DNA of 37,335 nt. It comes from Lachnospiraceae bacterium. Lineage in GTDB: Bacteria > Bacillota > Clostridia > Lachnospirales > Lachnospiraceae. The notes under the pieces were generated by a model. That model saw nothing but the letters and a program-made list of their open reading frames with translations, ran no database searches and was not told where the DNA came from. The DNA lies in the NCBI GenBank assembly GCA_021769135.1, contig JAETTM010000041.1, positions 1-37,335 of the forward strand, read 5' to 3'. Below, in pieces: positions 1 to 8,685 of the stretch. A program made the translations under genes and the position numbers. The stretch's first letter is position 1. Every line of letters begins with the position of its first letter.

Positions 1-16
1 GTATATGTTCACTCAT
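1..16 (-). CDS. 5' end of a gene running off the left edge
   Basis: Only five codons (Met-Ser-Glu-His-Ile) are inside the window. The start is supported by an AAGGAG ribosome binding site at about 26-31, at normal spacing, and by a TATAAT-type -10 box at 40-45 on the minus strand. Nothing can be said about the product. It would be transcribed away from the transposon debris to its right. Confidence 0.35.
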
Positions 17-39
17 CTACACATCTCCTTTCCACTTAT

Positions 40-45
40 ATTATA
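40..45 (-). promoter_or_regulatory. -10 box of the left-edge gene
   Basis: The minus strand reads TATAAT here, 24 nt upstream of the ATG at 16. I see no convincing -35 box at 16-18 nt spacing, so this is only a half-supported promoter. Confidence 0.3.
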
Positions 46-76
46 TCACTGTATAAATATTGGGAAAAGTTTGTTA

Positions 77-90
77 CGCCCCGAGGGGCG
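77..90. repeat. GC-rich perfect hairpin
   Basis: CGCCCC, a 2-nt loop, then GGGGCG, flanked by AT-rich sequence. It overlaps the end of a 38-codon minus-strand open frame (74-190) that has no good ribosome binding site. Such short GC hairpins occur at ends of transposons and in REP-like repeats; the context of mobile debris fits that, but no copy elsewhere in the window was seen. Confidence 0.4.
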
Positions 91-251
91 GGGAATTATA
101 CCCACTCTCATTAAAACAGATGCGTTCACGGCGGATTCCTTTTACTTCTTCCAGAAAACCAATGTAGATGTTAAGTGAGGTATAGACCATCAAATTCCCA
201 TCCCCCAAATTCCCTTTTTCCCGTCAAGTAAATATATCCCTTGGATAAGTT

Positions 252-276
252 AATCTGATGCATTCCGCGTCAGATT
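252..276 (+). terminator. possible terminator hairpin
   Basis: A 10-bp stem (252-261 with 267-276, one G-T pair) with a 5-nt loop, followed on the plus strand by a T-rich run (GTTTTGTTTAT). No plus-strand gene inside the window ends just before it, so if real it belongs to mobile-element debris. Confidence 0.35.
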
Positions 277-332
277 GTTTTGTTTATGGCTCTGTCTGTG
301 CTATCATACTATAGTCACTCATGAGCAACAGA

Positions 333-373
333 AAAGGCAGGAGCCCACCTACCACAGTCTGCTTCCTGCCTTT
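333..373. repeat. 10-bp inverted repeat before the DUF6431 gene
   Basis: AAAGGCAGGA at 333-342 pairs perfectly with TCCTGCCTTT at 364-373 across a 21-nt loop. It lies just ahead of the first insertion-sequence gene, so it may be part of the element's left end or a transcription block against read-in. Both are inference. Confidence 0.4.
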
Positions 374-420
374 CCATTACACCGTGGGCATCCATAAAAA
401 TGAATGCCGCCAGCAAGACT

Positions 421-942
421 ATGATAACCGTATTTGTCAGTGAAAACAACCCCATTTCCCAAAAATCTTATGATGACACCGTGAATCAGATCGATCTTTT
501 CTGCCTGCCCTGTACCTGCGGCTGCCAAGGCTCCCTTATCCGTTATGGTTTCTACCGCCGCCATGTCAAAGCAGACGGCACAAAGTCCCCGCTTATCATC
601 CAGCGTGTCCTGTGCCAGAGCTGCGGCCGCTCCCATGCCCTCATTCCCTCAGGTCTGGTTCCCTATTCCCAGATTCCCCTGGAAGACCAGGTTTCCCTGA
701 TTGAAGCCTTTGAAGAGGGCAACGGCCCGGAGGCTGTACTTGATGCGAACCCTGAGATCGATGACCGCACGCCGCCCCGTCTCATCCGGGTGTACCTGGC
801 CTGTTGGCGGGAACGCCTTCTCTCCGAACGGATCATCCTAAGACCACTTATCCGGCTGACACGGCAGTGCCTGTCACTTTTCGGGAAACAATTCATGCAG
901 ATAAAAAATACACCAAATATTTTTTACCCGCCACCAACATAA
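421..942 (+). CDS. DUF6431-type zinc-binding protein of an insertion sequence
   Basis: 173 residues from the ATG at 421; an in-frame ATG at 400 would add seven. Neither start has a clear ribosome binding site. The N-terminal half carries paired cysteines (CLPCTCGC, then a CQSCGR knuckle about 40 residues later), which fits a small zinc ribbon. The rest is a helical region followed by a tail ending near NIFYPPPT. From memory this matches the DUF6431 family, found directly upstream of DDE transposases in Clostridia, probably as a DNA-binding helper. The next gene, 70 bp on, is a truncated transposase, which supports that reading. The frame looks complete, but its partner is broken, so it is probably non-functional for transposition. 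Family name from recall, not from a search. Confidence 0.65.
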   Translation: MITVFVSENNPISQKSYDDTVNQIDLFCLPCTCGCQGSLIRYGFYRRHVKADGTKSPLIIQRVLCQSCGRSHALIPSGLVPYSQIPLEDQVSLIEAFEEGNGPEAVLDANPEIDDRTPPRLIRVYLACWRERLLSERIILRPLIRLTRQCLSLFGKQFMQIKNTPNIFYPPPT

Positions 943-1011
943 CCTGCCGTGCATTCCTGTGTTATCTTCTTTATACTCCTCTTATCATCGAAAAAAGGAG
1001 GAACCATACCT

Positions 1012-1494
1012 ATGGAACAGCAAAAGAAACATGATATCGCACTCATGAAATACTCTGCCATTGCCCCTGTCATCTCCGGCCTTCCGGCACAGTACAAAAG
1101 CTTCAGCGAATATTTCCGCGAGGTCTCGGAACGGGGCATCCTGCACCCGGACGGAGGCCTGCGCCACTATGCCGTCTCCACCATTGCCAAATGGTACGAA
1201 CTCTATGTCAAAGACGGTTTTGACGCCTTAAAGCCCTCCGGCCGCTCTGATGAGGGAAAGACGCGCAAACTTGACAGCGCTGTGCAGGAGCAGATCATTT
1301 ATCTTAAGGAACATTACCCAAGGATGAGCGCCGCCGCCATCTATAAACAGCTGCAGCATGACGGCTCCATCCGCCGGGGAGAGTTCTCCGAATCAACGCT
1401 CCTGCGCTTCATCAACCGCCTTTGTGTGGAAAAGAAGCTGACAGGACATCAGGACATCATCTACATGCTTTCAATACCGGCAATCCCTTTATAG
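1012..1494 (+). pseudogene. Transposase, truncated after its DNA-binding region
   Basis: Starts at the ATG at 1012 with a strong AAGGAGG at 995-1001. About 148 residues look genuine: helix-turn-helix segments (TIAKWYELYVKDGFDALKP, then LREHYP-like and YKQLQHDGS segments) as in the N-terminal half of Mu/IS481-like integrases. A full protein would continue into a DDE catalytic core of several hundred residues; here the frame ends 12 or so residues after GHQD. Those last residues are antisense to another transposase fragment (1461-1619), so the truncation point is about 1456-1463. It forms a two-gene element with the upstream DUF6431 protein. Certain: there is no DDE core. Inferred: the family. 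Confidence 0.75.
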
Positions 1495-1619
1495 AACATA
1501 GTTCCTAGTAATTCATCGTTAGAATACTCTGTATAGCTCAGATTTCTCGGGTCTTTTGTATCTGCAAAATCATGGAACAGGTCAGGGCAATACCTATTCC
1601 TAATCTTATCACATTCCAT
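1461..1619 (-). pseudogene. 5' fragment of a second, unrelated transposase
   Basis: A 52-codon minus-strand frame from the ATG at 1619 to a stop at 1461. It contains FHDFADTKDPRNLSYTEYSN and ends GIAGIESM. The pattern 'D-F-x-D-x-(K/R)-D-P-R' followed by 'Y-x-x-(D/E)-E-L-L' is the usual start of ISAs1/ISNCY-like DDE transposases, where it is followed by 300 or more residues that are missing here. The stop arises right at the junction with the plus-strand transposase. Expression is unlikely. Confidence 0.6.
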
Positions 1620-1815
1620 GACTCTTGTTCCCTGCTCATATGGCTCCTCTACGAAAAAATTTTTTCTTCTATTTTACTACTTTTTCTCAAAAAAAGCCTA
1701 TCCTCAACAGAATTAGTGCGAATTATTTTTCCTTTCAAAGCTGTTTCAGCACTTGATTTTGTAAACAACAATATAATTACAATATCCGACCACTAAATTC
1801 AGTATACCGTTCCTG
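1620..1815. other. AT-rich non-coding stretch
   Basis: Between the transposase fragment and the membrane-protein gene. It contains an A6T6 palindrome near 1666 and no reading frame I would defend. A 74-codon plus-strand frame (1572-1796) lies antisense to the transposase fragment, has no ribosome binding site and looks spurious. Confidence 0.5.
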
Positions 1816-3585
1816 CTAAAAAAGCACCTTCCTAGAGCACCCCAGCATTTCCCCTTCCATATTATAAATAATCAACACTATTTCATATTTTCTCCCTGCC
1901 TTTTCCATCTTATTGATGGGAATATAGCCCCTTAATTCCACGGATTCTCTGGTATCCTCATTGGGCTTGGGGTAGGTGGAAAGGACGTAGTACCCTTCGT
2001 TATTTTTTACAGCTATTTTGGCATTAAGGTATAAAGAATGCCCTTTACCATTCACCCAATTGTCATAAGCAAATATACAGTCATCATCCTTGGCATAAAG
2101 GGAAATCTGCAGGTATCCGTTTTTTTCTACAACCGAAACATTTTGTATCCGCGCGCTGTCGCGTTCCGGTATTTTGTCCAAGAAAATTATTTTATTCTGA
2201 TTCATAATCTCAAACAAGAAAATAAATCCAATGCAACCGACCGCCGCTATCCCCATGGCTACCGCTGCCCACAAATCCGCAAGGAAACACCTAGCGCTGC
2301 TTCGGAAACCCTGGTACACCAAAATGATATCCAGCGCATATACCAACAATTGATAAATATAAAATATCCGAATGCCCGATGCATAAATCGTTGGCGAAAA
2401 GCCAAGAACAGCACAGCTGGAAACCGCAGCCAGATAAAGGAATGCAGTAATCAGAGCCAATTGTCTGAAGCGCTCGCTGAATGTGCAGTACAACAGCCAT
2501 CCGTTATAAAACGGTGTAATAAACAAAATGAGTAGCCAGCACACATACAGATACCATTGCGGATTGATATACCATTCGCTGAATGCAACACTGGAAAGAA
2601 CTGATAGAATACCGTTCATGGCAAATCCCAGCAATACAAACAGCTCATTTTTCCTATTTTTGTGATTCAATATAAAGAGCATCACATACATTATGATAAC
2701 AAACAGCACAGCATCCATCCTGTACATATGCCCCACATAGTGCTGCATTCCCAATATCAGCTTATCCGTAAAGCCGAACATGGGATAAGATGGTAACCAA
2801 GAAACCTCCATTTGGGCACGAACCTGATTTCCCGGCGCGAAAATCGAAATCAATGTCATAATGTCAATCAGAATGCAAAGCAGAAAAATGGAAAGGGAAA
2901 TCCTCCTCTTCTTATATACATGCCATAAAAGTAGGATGGCGGAATAAACCATAAATACCGCGCCCGTCTGTTCGCTTGAACCCGTAAGGATTCCTGCCAG
3001 TATTCCCAGCAGAATATCCTTTAAATGTATCGGAGTATCATTTACATATGAAAGCACTGGATACAGGGATATCAATAAGCAGCAACCTGGAAACAAATAA
3101 TTGGCCGTTCCCGTACACCATGTGAAAACCCAATCATTAAACATCGGCCTGAAATAACAGAACAGCAAAAACGGTAATCCGAATTTCAGTCCTTTTCCTA
3201 TTATATATCGTTTGTTTTCACTATTGCTACACGTTCCAGAATGCGCATACCCCCGACAATCAGAAAGCAGCTCCGCAATCTTAACGATATAATAAACCGT
3301 CAGCAAAATAGAGATGGATACAAGCGCTCTCCAAACATTAACAGGAAGGTTAAGCAAGGTAACCAATAATGTATCAATGGCGATACGCCCGCACCAGCTA
3401 TTGTAATAGACGGCCACCCACTGCACCCAATTCTCATAATGAAGAAATGTATCCTTATATACAGCGTCATCCGAATGATTTTGAAAAGCATAATTCTGCA
3501 TATATATCATCAGCATACAAGCCATAACTATGTAGATGATTTTTTTAAGTATTTTATAATCTTTCGTATCCAAACTCATTTTCAT
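1816..3585 (-). CDS. Multi-pass membrane protein, DUF6056-like
   Basis: 589 residues, starting at the ATG at 3585 behind GGGAG; a second ATG two codons later is possible. It has about a dozen hydrophobic segments from residue 15 to about 475, then a soluble C-terminal domain of about 110 residues rich in beta-strand-like sequence. An acidic pair and tryptophans in the first outside loop (SDDAVYKDTF then YYNSWCGR) and an EQ pair further on resemble DUF6056 proteins, which look like GT-C glycosyltransferases or polymer-handling proteins. Function is not established. It follows rsgA by 46 bp on the same strand, but its sequence is clearly more AT-rich than the operon before it and it sits beside transposon debris. 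I infer an acquired gene at the end of the operon, in the place where rpe and thiN often sit in related genomes. Confidence 0.6.
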   Translation of the reverse strand: MKMSLDTKDYKILKKIIYIVMACMLMIYMQNYAFQNHSDDAVYKDTFLHYENWVQWVAVYYNSWCGRIAIDTLLVTLLNLPVNVWRALVSISILLTVYYIVKIAELLSDCRGYAHSGTCSNSENKRYIIGKGLKFGLPFLLFCYFRPMFNDWVFTWCTGTANYLFPGCCLLISLYPVLSYVNDTPIHLKDILLGILAGILTGSSEQTGAVFMVYSAILLLWHVYKKRRISLSIFLLCILIDIMTLISIFAPGNQVRAQMEVSWLPSYPMFGFTDKLILGMQHYVGHMYRMDAVLFVIIMYVMLFILNHKNRKNELFVLLGFAMNGILSVLSSVAFSEWYINPQWYLYVCWLLILFITPFYNGWLLYCTFSERFRQLALITAFLYLAAVSSCAVLGFSPTIYASGIRIFYIYQLLVYALDIILVYQGFRSSARCFLADLWAAVAMGIAAVGCIGFIFLFEIMNQNKIIFLDKIPERDSARIQNVSVVEKNGYLQISLYAKDDDCIFAYDNWVNGKGHSLYLNAKIAVKNNEGYYVLSTYPKPNEDTRESVELRGYIPINKMEKAGRKYEIVLIIYNMEGEMLGCSRKVLF

Positions 3586-3631
3586 ACTTCACTTCTCCCA
3601 CTGCGTTGCACTATTCAATTGCATCGCCTTC

Positions 3632-4627
3632 TCATTTGTTTTTGATTATTTCTAATGTCATATTACATTTACTCATATATTTCTTTTTCATTTCCTGCAA
3701 TTCCCTATACAAAACCTTATAATTTTCATAACGTATCCTGCTTATCTTTCCTTTCTCCAAAGCCTCCTTCACCCCGCAGTCAGGCTCGTTTATATGAGCG
3801 CAGCCGGAAAAACGGCATTGCTTTTCATAATAAGCGAATTCCGGATAATACTTCGGCAGTTCTTCCTTTTCCATATGGAAAAGCCTTAAAGACGTAAATC
3901 CAGGCGTATCCATAATATAAGTATCTTCCTGCAGGGCTATAATTTCCGAATGTCTGGTAGTATGCTTACCCCGGTCAATCTTTTTGCTGATTTCACCGGT
4001 CTTCATCCCCGCTTCCGGGTTCAGGAAATTAATAATGGAAGATTTTCCCACTCCGCTGGGCCCTGCTACAGCCGTGGTTTTGCCGTGCAGCAGCTTTTTC
4101 AGTTCTTCCATGCCATCCCCCCTTTTGGCGCTGACAAACAATACCCGATAACCGCAGGAACCATAAGCCTTTTCCAGGGCTTCCTCTTCTTCCCTGGTGG
4201 CAATGTCCTGTTTATTAAAGCAGATGATGCTGGAAAGCCCCTGCTGCTCCATCATAATAAGAAACCGGTCCAAAAGGTTAAAATTTGGTTCCGGTTTCAC
4301 TATCGCAAATATAACAAGCGCCTGGTCAATATTGGCCACCGCCGGGCGTATCAGTTCATTTTTTCTCGGAAGAAGCTCCACAATATTCCCTGTCAGGGTA
4401 TCCCCGTCCAATATTTCCATGCGTACATCATCCCCTACCAGAGGCTTCTTATTCTCCTTGCGAAAAATGCCTTTGGCCTTGCACTCGTATATCCTGCCGC
4501 CTCTTTTTGTAGTATCCTCCCCATATACATAGTAAAATCCGGCAATCCCCTTCACGATTTTACCATGTATATACCTATCCCCTTCTTTGTATTTTCCGGT
4601 TTCTGCAATATTCCCGTTATCTTCCAT
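3632..4627 (-). CDS. rsgA: Ribosome small subunit GTPase RsgA
   Basis: 331 residues, normal length. RsgA hydrolyses GTP while checking late 30S maturation. The order is the circularly permuted one typical of the family: N-terminal OB fold (about 20-90), then NKQD (138-141), SAKRGDG (166-172), the P-loop GPSGVGKSS (189-197) and DTPG (240-243). A C-terminal zinc site follows, made of C271, C276, H278 and C284. The ATG at 4627 has GGAGG nine bases upstream, and the gene starts 30 bp after prkC, so the two are cotranscribed. In Bacillus, RsgA (YloQ/CpgA) is a reported PrkC substrate, and the operon arrangement fits that link. Nothing essential is missing. Confidence 0.96.
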   Translation of the reverse strand: MEDNGNIAETGKYKEGDRYIHGKIVKGIAGFYYVYGEDTTKRGGRIYECKAKGIFRKENKKPLVGDDVRMEILDGDTLTGNIVELLPRKNELIRPAVANIDQALVIFAIVKPEPNFNLLDRFLIMMEQQGLSSIICFNKQDIATREEEEALEKAYGSCGYRVLFVSAKRGDGMEELKKLLHGKTTAVAGPSGVGKSSIINFLNPEAGMKTGEISKKIDRGKHTTRHSEIIALQEDTYIMDTPGFTSLRLFHMEKEELPKYYPEFAYYEKQCRFSGCAHINEPDCGVKEALEKGKISRIRYENYKVLYRELQEMKKKYMSKCNMTLEIIKNK

Positions 4628-4657
4628 ATCCCTATGCCTCCTGGCATTTTCCCCCGA

Positions 4658-6826
4658 TTATGATTCCGGGGTAAACTGCACTTCCCTGGATACCGTCTTT
4701 TGGACCGCGGTCCCTTCCGTTGTAGTCACTTCCCCCGTTTCAGGATTCGTCTGGGTTGTGGCATCCGTAGTTACCATATAAGTGAAAGTAACAGTTCCCG
4801 TAGCCGACCGAATGCCCGTATAATTCACGGAAATCGGGAAAGACGCTGTGCTTGTGTTCAACAGCTGTATCCCATCCGCCGTATCTATCGTAACCGTTAC
4901 ATTTAATCCATCCCTATATTCCGGGTCTTCCGCTGCGGAAGGCGCCTCAATGCTTCCTACAAAGCTATAAGTTCCCTGCTTGGGACCAATGCTTACCTGA
5001 AGGTCAATCGCCGTTCCCGGATCCACGTAAGAACCTACCGAATAGCTCTGATAACAGACCAGCCCCTTCAAAGATTCATCCTCATGATTGACTTCTCTCA
5101 CGCTGCCTACGTCCAGCCCGCTTTCTTTAATGGTTGCCATAGCGTCCATTTCCGACAGCTTTATCAAATCTGGTACCCTGACCTTATTATCCTCCGCCCC
5201 CTGGCTAATCCGTATGGTAACCGCCGAACCGCTGGGGGCTTTCGTTCCCCCTTCCGGAGACTGGGAAATGACATTCCCCTTTTCCACCGCAGCGTCATAG
5301 CTCTCCGTCCGGTTTACCACGAAGCCTTTCTGCTCCAGATTGGAGACGGCCTGCGCCGTTGACATCCCTGCCACATCCGGCACTTCCACTCCGCTGGCCC
5401 CTGCGCTTACCGTAAGTATAATCTCTGTTTTGGAATCCACCATCTGGCCGATACCGATGTTGCACTCCAATACAAGCCCCGCTTCGTATTCGTCCGTTTC
5501 CCTGTAAGTGATTTCCGGCGTCAAGCCCAGCCCCAGCAGCTCCGTCTTCACCTCTTCTACCTGACGGCCCACGACCTTGGGCATTTCCACTTTTCCCGCA
5601 TCTTCCGTTCCGGCATCCTCTTCCTTTTTGGAGCCCAATCCTTCAAAAGGCAGGATTCCCAAAGTTTTTCCTACCAGGAACAACACGATACAACCTATGA
5701 GAAGGGCGGCCACTACAGCCAGAATCGTCGTTACCTTTTCCATTTTGGAATCGTATTCCTCTTCCTCTTCATCATCCATATCCTCTTCCAGGTCATCCTC
5801 ATCTTCGTCCTCGCTCAGCATATCCTCTTCGTCTTCATCGTCCTCTTCATCATAATATTTGCGGCGGACGTCCTTTTTCAGGCGGAGGGCTTCGTCCATG
5901 GAATCCCTTCTGTCGCTCTGGCGTTTTATCTGCATCATATCCTTATCGGTAATCATCCGGGTAGATCCCTCTTCATCCGGGTTGACCATTTTTACAAAAT
6001 CTTCATCCGGATTTATCAGCGACTGCTTTAAATCCGTCACCAGGTCGGCCATCGTCTGGTATCTGCGGTCCGGGCTTTTCTGGCAGCATTTAAAGACAAT
6101 CTGCTCCACGCTGAGAGGGATTTCCGGTATATAATCCCTGGGAGAAGGGAGCGGCTCCTGTATATGCTTAATAGCAATGGCCACCGTCGTTTCCCCATTA
6201 AACGGCACCCTCCCCGTCAGCATTTCAAACATGGTGATACCTAATGAATATATATCGCTCTTTTCGTCGCTGTACCCTCCCCTCGCCTGCTCCGGCGAAG
6301 TATAATGAACGGAGCCCATGACATTGCTTGTAATGGTATTGCTGGTAGCTGCTTTAGCTATGCCAAAATCCGTAACCTTTACCTTTCCTTCTTTCGATAT
6401 AATTATGTTCTGAGGCTTAATATCCCTGTGTATAATATGATTGTTATGTGCCGCCTCAATCCCCATGGAAACCTGGATGGCGATGCTGACCGCCTCTTTC
6501 ACCGACAGCCTCGCCTTTTTCTCGATATATTTTTTCAGGGTAATGCCTTCCACAAGCTCCATCACGATAAAATAGATGCCGTTTTCCTCGCCCACATCGT
6601 AAACATTTACAATATTTGGATGCATCAGCCCTGCGGCTGCCTGCGCCTCCACCCTGAATTTGGAAACAAAATTCGCATTTTCCGAAAATTCCTGCTTCAG
6701 GACTTTCATCGCCACATACCTGTTCAGCTTATGGTCTTTCGCTTTATATACATCCGACATGCCCCCGGTGCCAATCTTTTCCAATACTTCATACCGGTCT
6801 CCAATTATCATTCCTATTTTAATCAT
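4658..6826 (-). CDS. prkC: PASTA-domain Ser/Thr kinase PrkC
   Basis: 722 residues. The cytoplasmic Hanks-type kinase domain spans about 11-270, with the glycine loop at 19-24, catalytic K41, HRD at 133-135, DFG at 153-155 and the SPEQA motif at 177-181. A juxtamembrane linker follows with an extreme acidic stretch at 326-359 (28 of 34 residues Asp or Glu). One transmembrane helix (about 365-386) leads to three PASTA repeats (about 414-478, 481-545, 550-615) and a final extracellular beta-rich domain. PASTA domains bind muropeptides or lipid II; the kinase controls wall synthesis, growth arrest and spore germination. It lies 31 bp after the PP2C phosphatase that normally reverses it. The ATG at 6826 follows AAAGGAG by 12 bases; an internal ATG at codon 6 is an alternative start. 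Confidence 0.95.
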   Translation of the reverse strand: MIKIGMIIGDRYEVLEKIGTGGMSDVYKAKDHKLNRYVAMKVLKQEFSENANFVSKFRVEAQAAAGLMHPNIVNVYDVGEENGIYFIVMELVEGITLKKYIEKKARLSVKEAVSIAIQVSMGIEAAHNNHIIHRDIKPQNIIISKEGKVKVTDFGIAKAATSNTITSNVMGSVHYTSPEQARGGYSDEKSDIYSLGITMFEMLTGRVPFNGETTVAIAIKHIQEPLPSPRDYIPEIPLSVEQIVFKCCQKSPDRRYQTMADLVTDLKQSLINPDEDFVKMVNPDEEGSTRMITDKDMMQIKRQSDRRDSMDEALRLKKDVRRKYYDEEDDEDEEDMLSEDEDEDDLEEDMDDEEEEEYDSKMEKVTTILAVVAALLIGCIVLFLVGKTLGILPFEGLGSKKEEDAGTEDAGKVEMPKVVGRQVEEVKTELLGLGLTPEITYRETDEYEAGLVLECNIGIGQMVDSKTEIILTVSAGASGVEVPDVAGMSTAQAVSNLEQKGFVVNRTESYDAAVEKGNVISQSPEGGTKAPSGSAVTIRISQGAEDNKVRVPDLIKLSEMDAMATIKESGLDVGSVREVNHEDESLKGLVCYQSYSVGSYVDPGTAIDLQVSIGPKQGTYSFVGSIEAPSAAEDPEYRDGLNVTVTIDTADGIQLLNTSTASFPISVNYTGIRSATGTVTFTYMVTTDATTQTNPETGEVTTTEGTAVQKTVSREVQFTPES

Positions 6827-6857
6827 CTTATAACTTTGCTCCTTTCAAAGCCGGGTG

Positions 6858-7601
6858 TTATTCCTCATCGGCAAAGGGTTCCATTAGAATTACCGCAATA
6901 TTATCCCTTCCCCCGTTGTCATTGGCCGCTTTCACCAATTCTTCCCCCTTCTTTTCCACACTTTCCTGGCTGCTCAATATCATATGGATTTCTTCGTCTT
7001 CCAGCATATTTGTCAAACCGTCAGAGCACATGAGCACAATATCCCCCGGTTTCAGCTCCACATCAAAAAAGTCGGCCAGTATCGTATCTTCCGCGCCCAC
7101 CGCCCGGGTTATGATATTTTTATCCGGATGGCTCCTGGCCTCTTTCCTGTCAATGCCTCCCCGGCGCACCATTTCCTCCACAAGGGAATGGTCCCTGGTA
7201 ATCTGCCTGATTTCTCTGTCGTTTGCCACATAAAGCCTGCTGTCGCCCACATTGGCCACTTCCAGGTACTTATCCTTCAAGCAGGTGGCCATTACTACCG
7301 TCGTTCCCATGCCCCGGAGCCTTTCCTCTTCCATGGCCTTTTTCCTGATATGGCTGTTGGCGGACTCTATGGCCTTTCCCAATATTTTCACCGGATTTTT
7401 TTCAAAAGAATCCTCTATTTCCTTCTTTATTGTTTCCACCGCATATTTCGATGCATAATCCCCCGCATTATGGCCCCCCATGCCGTCTGCAACAATAAAT
7501 ATATTCGGAAGATTCCCCAAAGGTTTTTCCGATGCGAACACATAATCCTGATTCAGTTTTCTCCTTTTTCCAATATCCGTAATGGAAAATGTCCTTAACA
7601 C
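6858..7601 (-). CDS. stp: PP2C-type protein phosphatase
   Basis: 247 residues, a full single-domain PPM phosphatase without membrane segment. Metal-binding motifs are in place: RKLNQD near residue 14, ADGMGGHNAGDYAS near 39-52, VGDSRLY in the middle, SDGL and DNIAVI near the end. It removes phosphate from Ser/Thr sites set by PrkC, encoded immediately downstream. The start is GTG at 7601, with AGGAGG seven bases before it; no ATG of comparable quality exists nearby. The gene begins only 16 bases after rlmN, so translation is tightly linked in the operon. Also named prpC in Bacillus. Confidence 0.94.
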   Translation of the reverse strand: MLRTFSITDIGKRRKLNQDYVFASEKPLGNLPNIFIVADGMGGHNAGDYASKYAVETIKKEIEDSFEKNPVKILGKAIESANSHIRKKAMEEERLRGMGTTVVMATCLKDKYLEVANVGDSRLYVANDREIRQITRDHSLVEEMVRRGGIDRKEARSHPDKNIITRAVGAEDTILADFFDVELKPGDIVLMCSDGLTNMLEDEEIHMILSSQESVEKKGEELVKAANDNGGRDNIAVILMEPFADEE

Positions 7602-7617
7602 GACGAAACCTCCTGCA

Positions 7618-8658
7618 TTACTGATGCAGCTGTCTGCGCCTTAACTGGCCGCACGCCCCATCAATATCTCTTCCCATTTCCCTTCTTATAGTAACATTTA
7701 TTCCATATTTTTCAAGTTTATTTTTAAATGCAAGCACTTTTTCGGAAGAACTTGATACAAAATCCCGCTCTTTTACAGGGTTCACTGGTATCAGGTTCAC
7801 ATGGCAGTTCAGGCGTCCGATGAGTCTGGCCAGTTCCCTTGCATCCTTTTCCCCGTCGTTTTCCCCGCTTATCAGGCTGTATTCGAAGGTGATGCGCCTG
7901 CCCGTTTTATCGAAATAATAAGCGCAGGCGTCCATCAGCTCAGCCAGCGTATACTTTCTGGCCACCGGCATCAGCTCCCGTCTCTTTTCATCGTCGGCGG
8001 CATGCAAAGACAGGGCCAGGGTAATCTGCAGCCCTTCATCCGCCAGCTTTCTCATCTGGGGTACAAGCCCGCAGGTGGAAACCGTCACATTCCTCTGGCT
8101 GATATGGAGGCCGTTTTCGTCGGTAAGAAGCTTGATAAACTTTATCAAATTATCATAGTTGTCCAACGGTTCCCCCATTCCCATCACCACCACATTGGAT
8201 ACCCGCTCCCCGGTAAGCAATGTAATGGCATAGACTTGTTCCAGCATTTCGGAAGGGGCAAGGGGCCTTACCAGCCCGTCAATAGCGGAAGCGCAAAAGC
8301 GGCAGCCCATCCGGCAGCCTACCTGGGAAGAAATACAGACCGAATTCCCGTGCTTATATTTCATCCATACGCTCTCCACCGTATTGCCGTCCGGCAGTTC
8401 AAACAAAAATTTCTTCGTTCCGTCCAGCGAAGACTCCTGCACCTTCACAGCTTTCAAGACAGTGAACAAATAAGCTTCCCTGCACCTTTCCCGCAAATTT
8501 TTCGAAAGGTTGGTCATTTCGTCGAAATCCCTGGCAAGCTTCCCGTGCATCCATTCGTATATCTGATTCGCCCGGAAAGATTTCTCACCTGCCTCTTCCA
8601 TCTCCTTCTTCAATTCTTCCAAATCCATGGATTTAATGTCCGCCTTTGTATCCTTCAT
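7618..8658 (-). CDS. rlmN: Dual-specificity 23S rRNA/tRNA adenine C2 methyltransferase RlmN
   Basis: 346 residues from the ATG at 8658; an in-frame ATG at 8670 has GGAG only two bases away, too close, so I prefer the inner start. This radical SAM enzyme methylates A2503 of 23S rRNA and A37 of some tRNAs. The iron-sulfur CxxxCxxC is seen in CRMGCRFCAS. GMGEPLDNYDN supplies the SAM-contacting GEP motif, and the catalytic cysteine that forms the methyl adduct lies near the C-terminus in DIDGACGQL. It sits between rsmB and stp, the usual place in clostridia. Confidence 0.95.
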   Translation of the reverse strand: MKDTKADIKSMDLEELKKEMEEAGEKSFRANQIYEWMHGKLARDFDEMTNLSKNLRERCREAYLFTVLKAVKVQESSLDGTKKFLFELPDGNTVESVWMKYKHGNSVCISSQVGCRMGCRFCASAIDGLVRPLAPSEMLEQVYAITLLTGERVSNVVVMGMGEPLDNYDNLIKFIKLLTDENGLHISQRNVTVSTCGLVPQMRKLADEGLQITLALSLHAADDEKRRELMPVARKYTLAELMDACAYYFDKTGRRITFEYSLISGENDGEKDARELARLIGRLNCHVNLIPVNPVKERDFVSSSSEKVLAFKNKLEKYGINVTIRREMGRDIDGACGQLRRRQLHQ

Positions 8659-8685
8659 ACTAAACCCCATTTCTCCGCGTTTTTC

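Noticed and set aside
74-190. 38-codon minus-strand frame ending in a GC hairpin (MVYTSLNIYIGFLEEVKG start)
   Set aside because: It reads like coding sequence but has no proper ribosome binding site and no family I know; its last codons are the hairpin itself. Probably transposon debris.
1572-1796. 74-codon plus-strand frame
   Set aside because: Antisense to the minus-strand transposase fragment and then low-complexity AT-rich sequence.
5750-5860. Plus-strand serine-rich frame
   Set aside because: It is the antisense of the GAA/GAT-rich acidic linker of PrkC.
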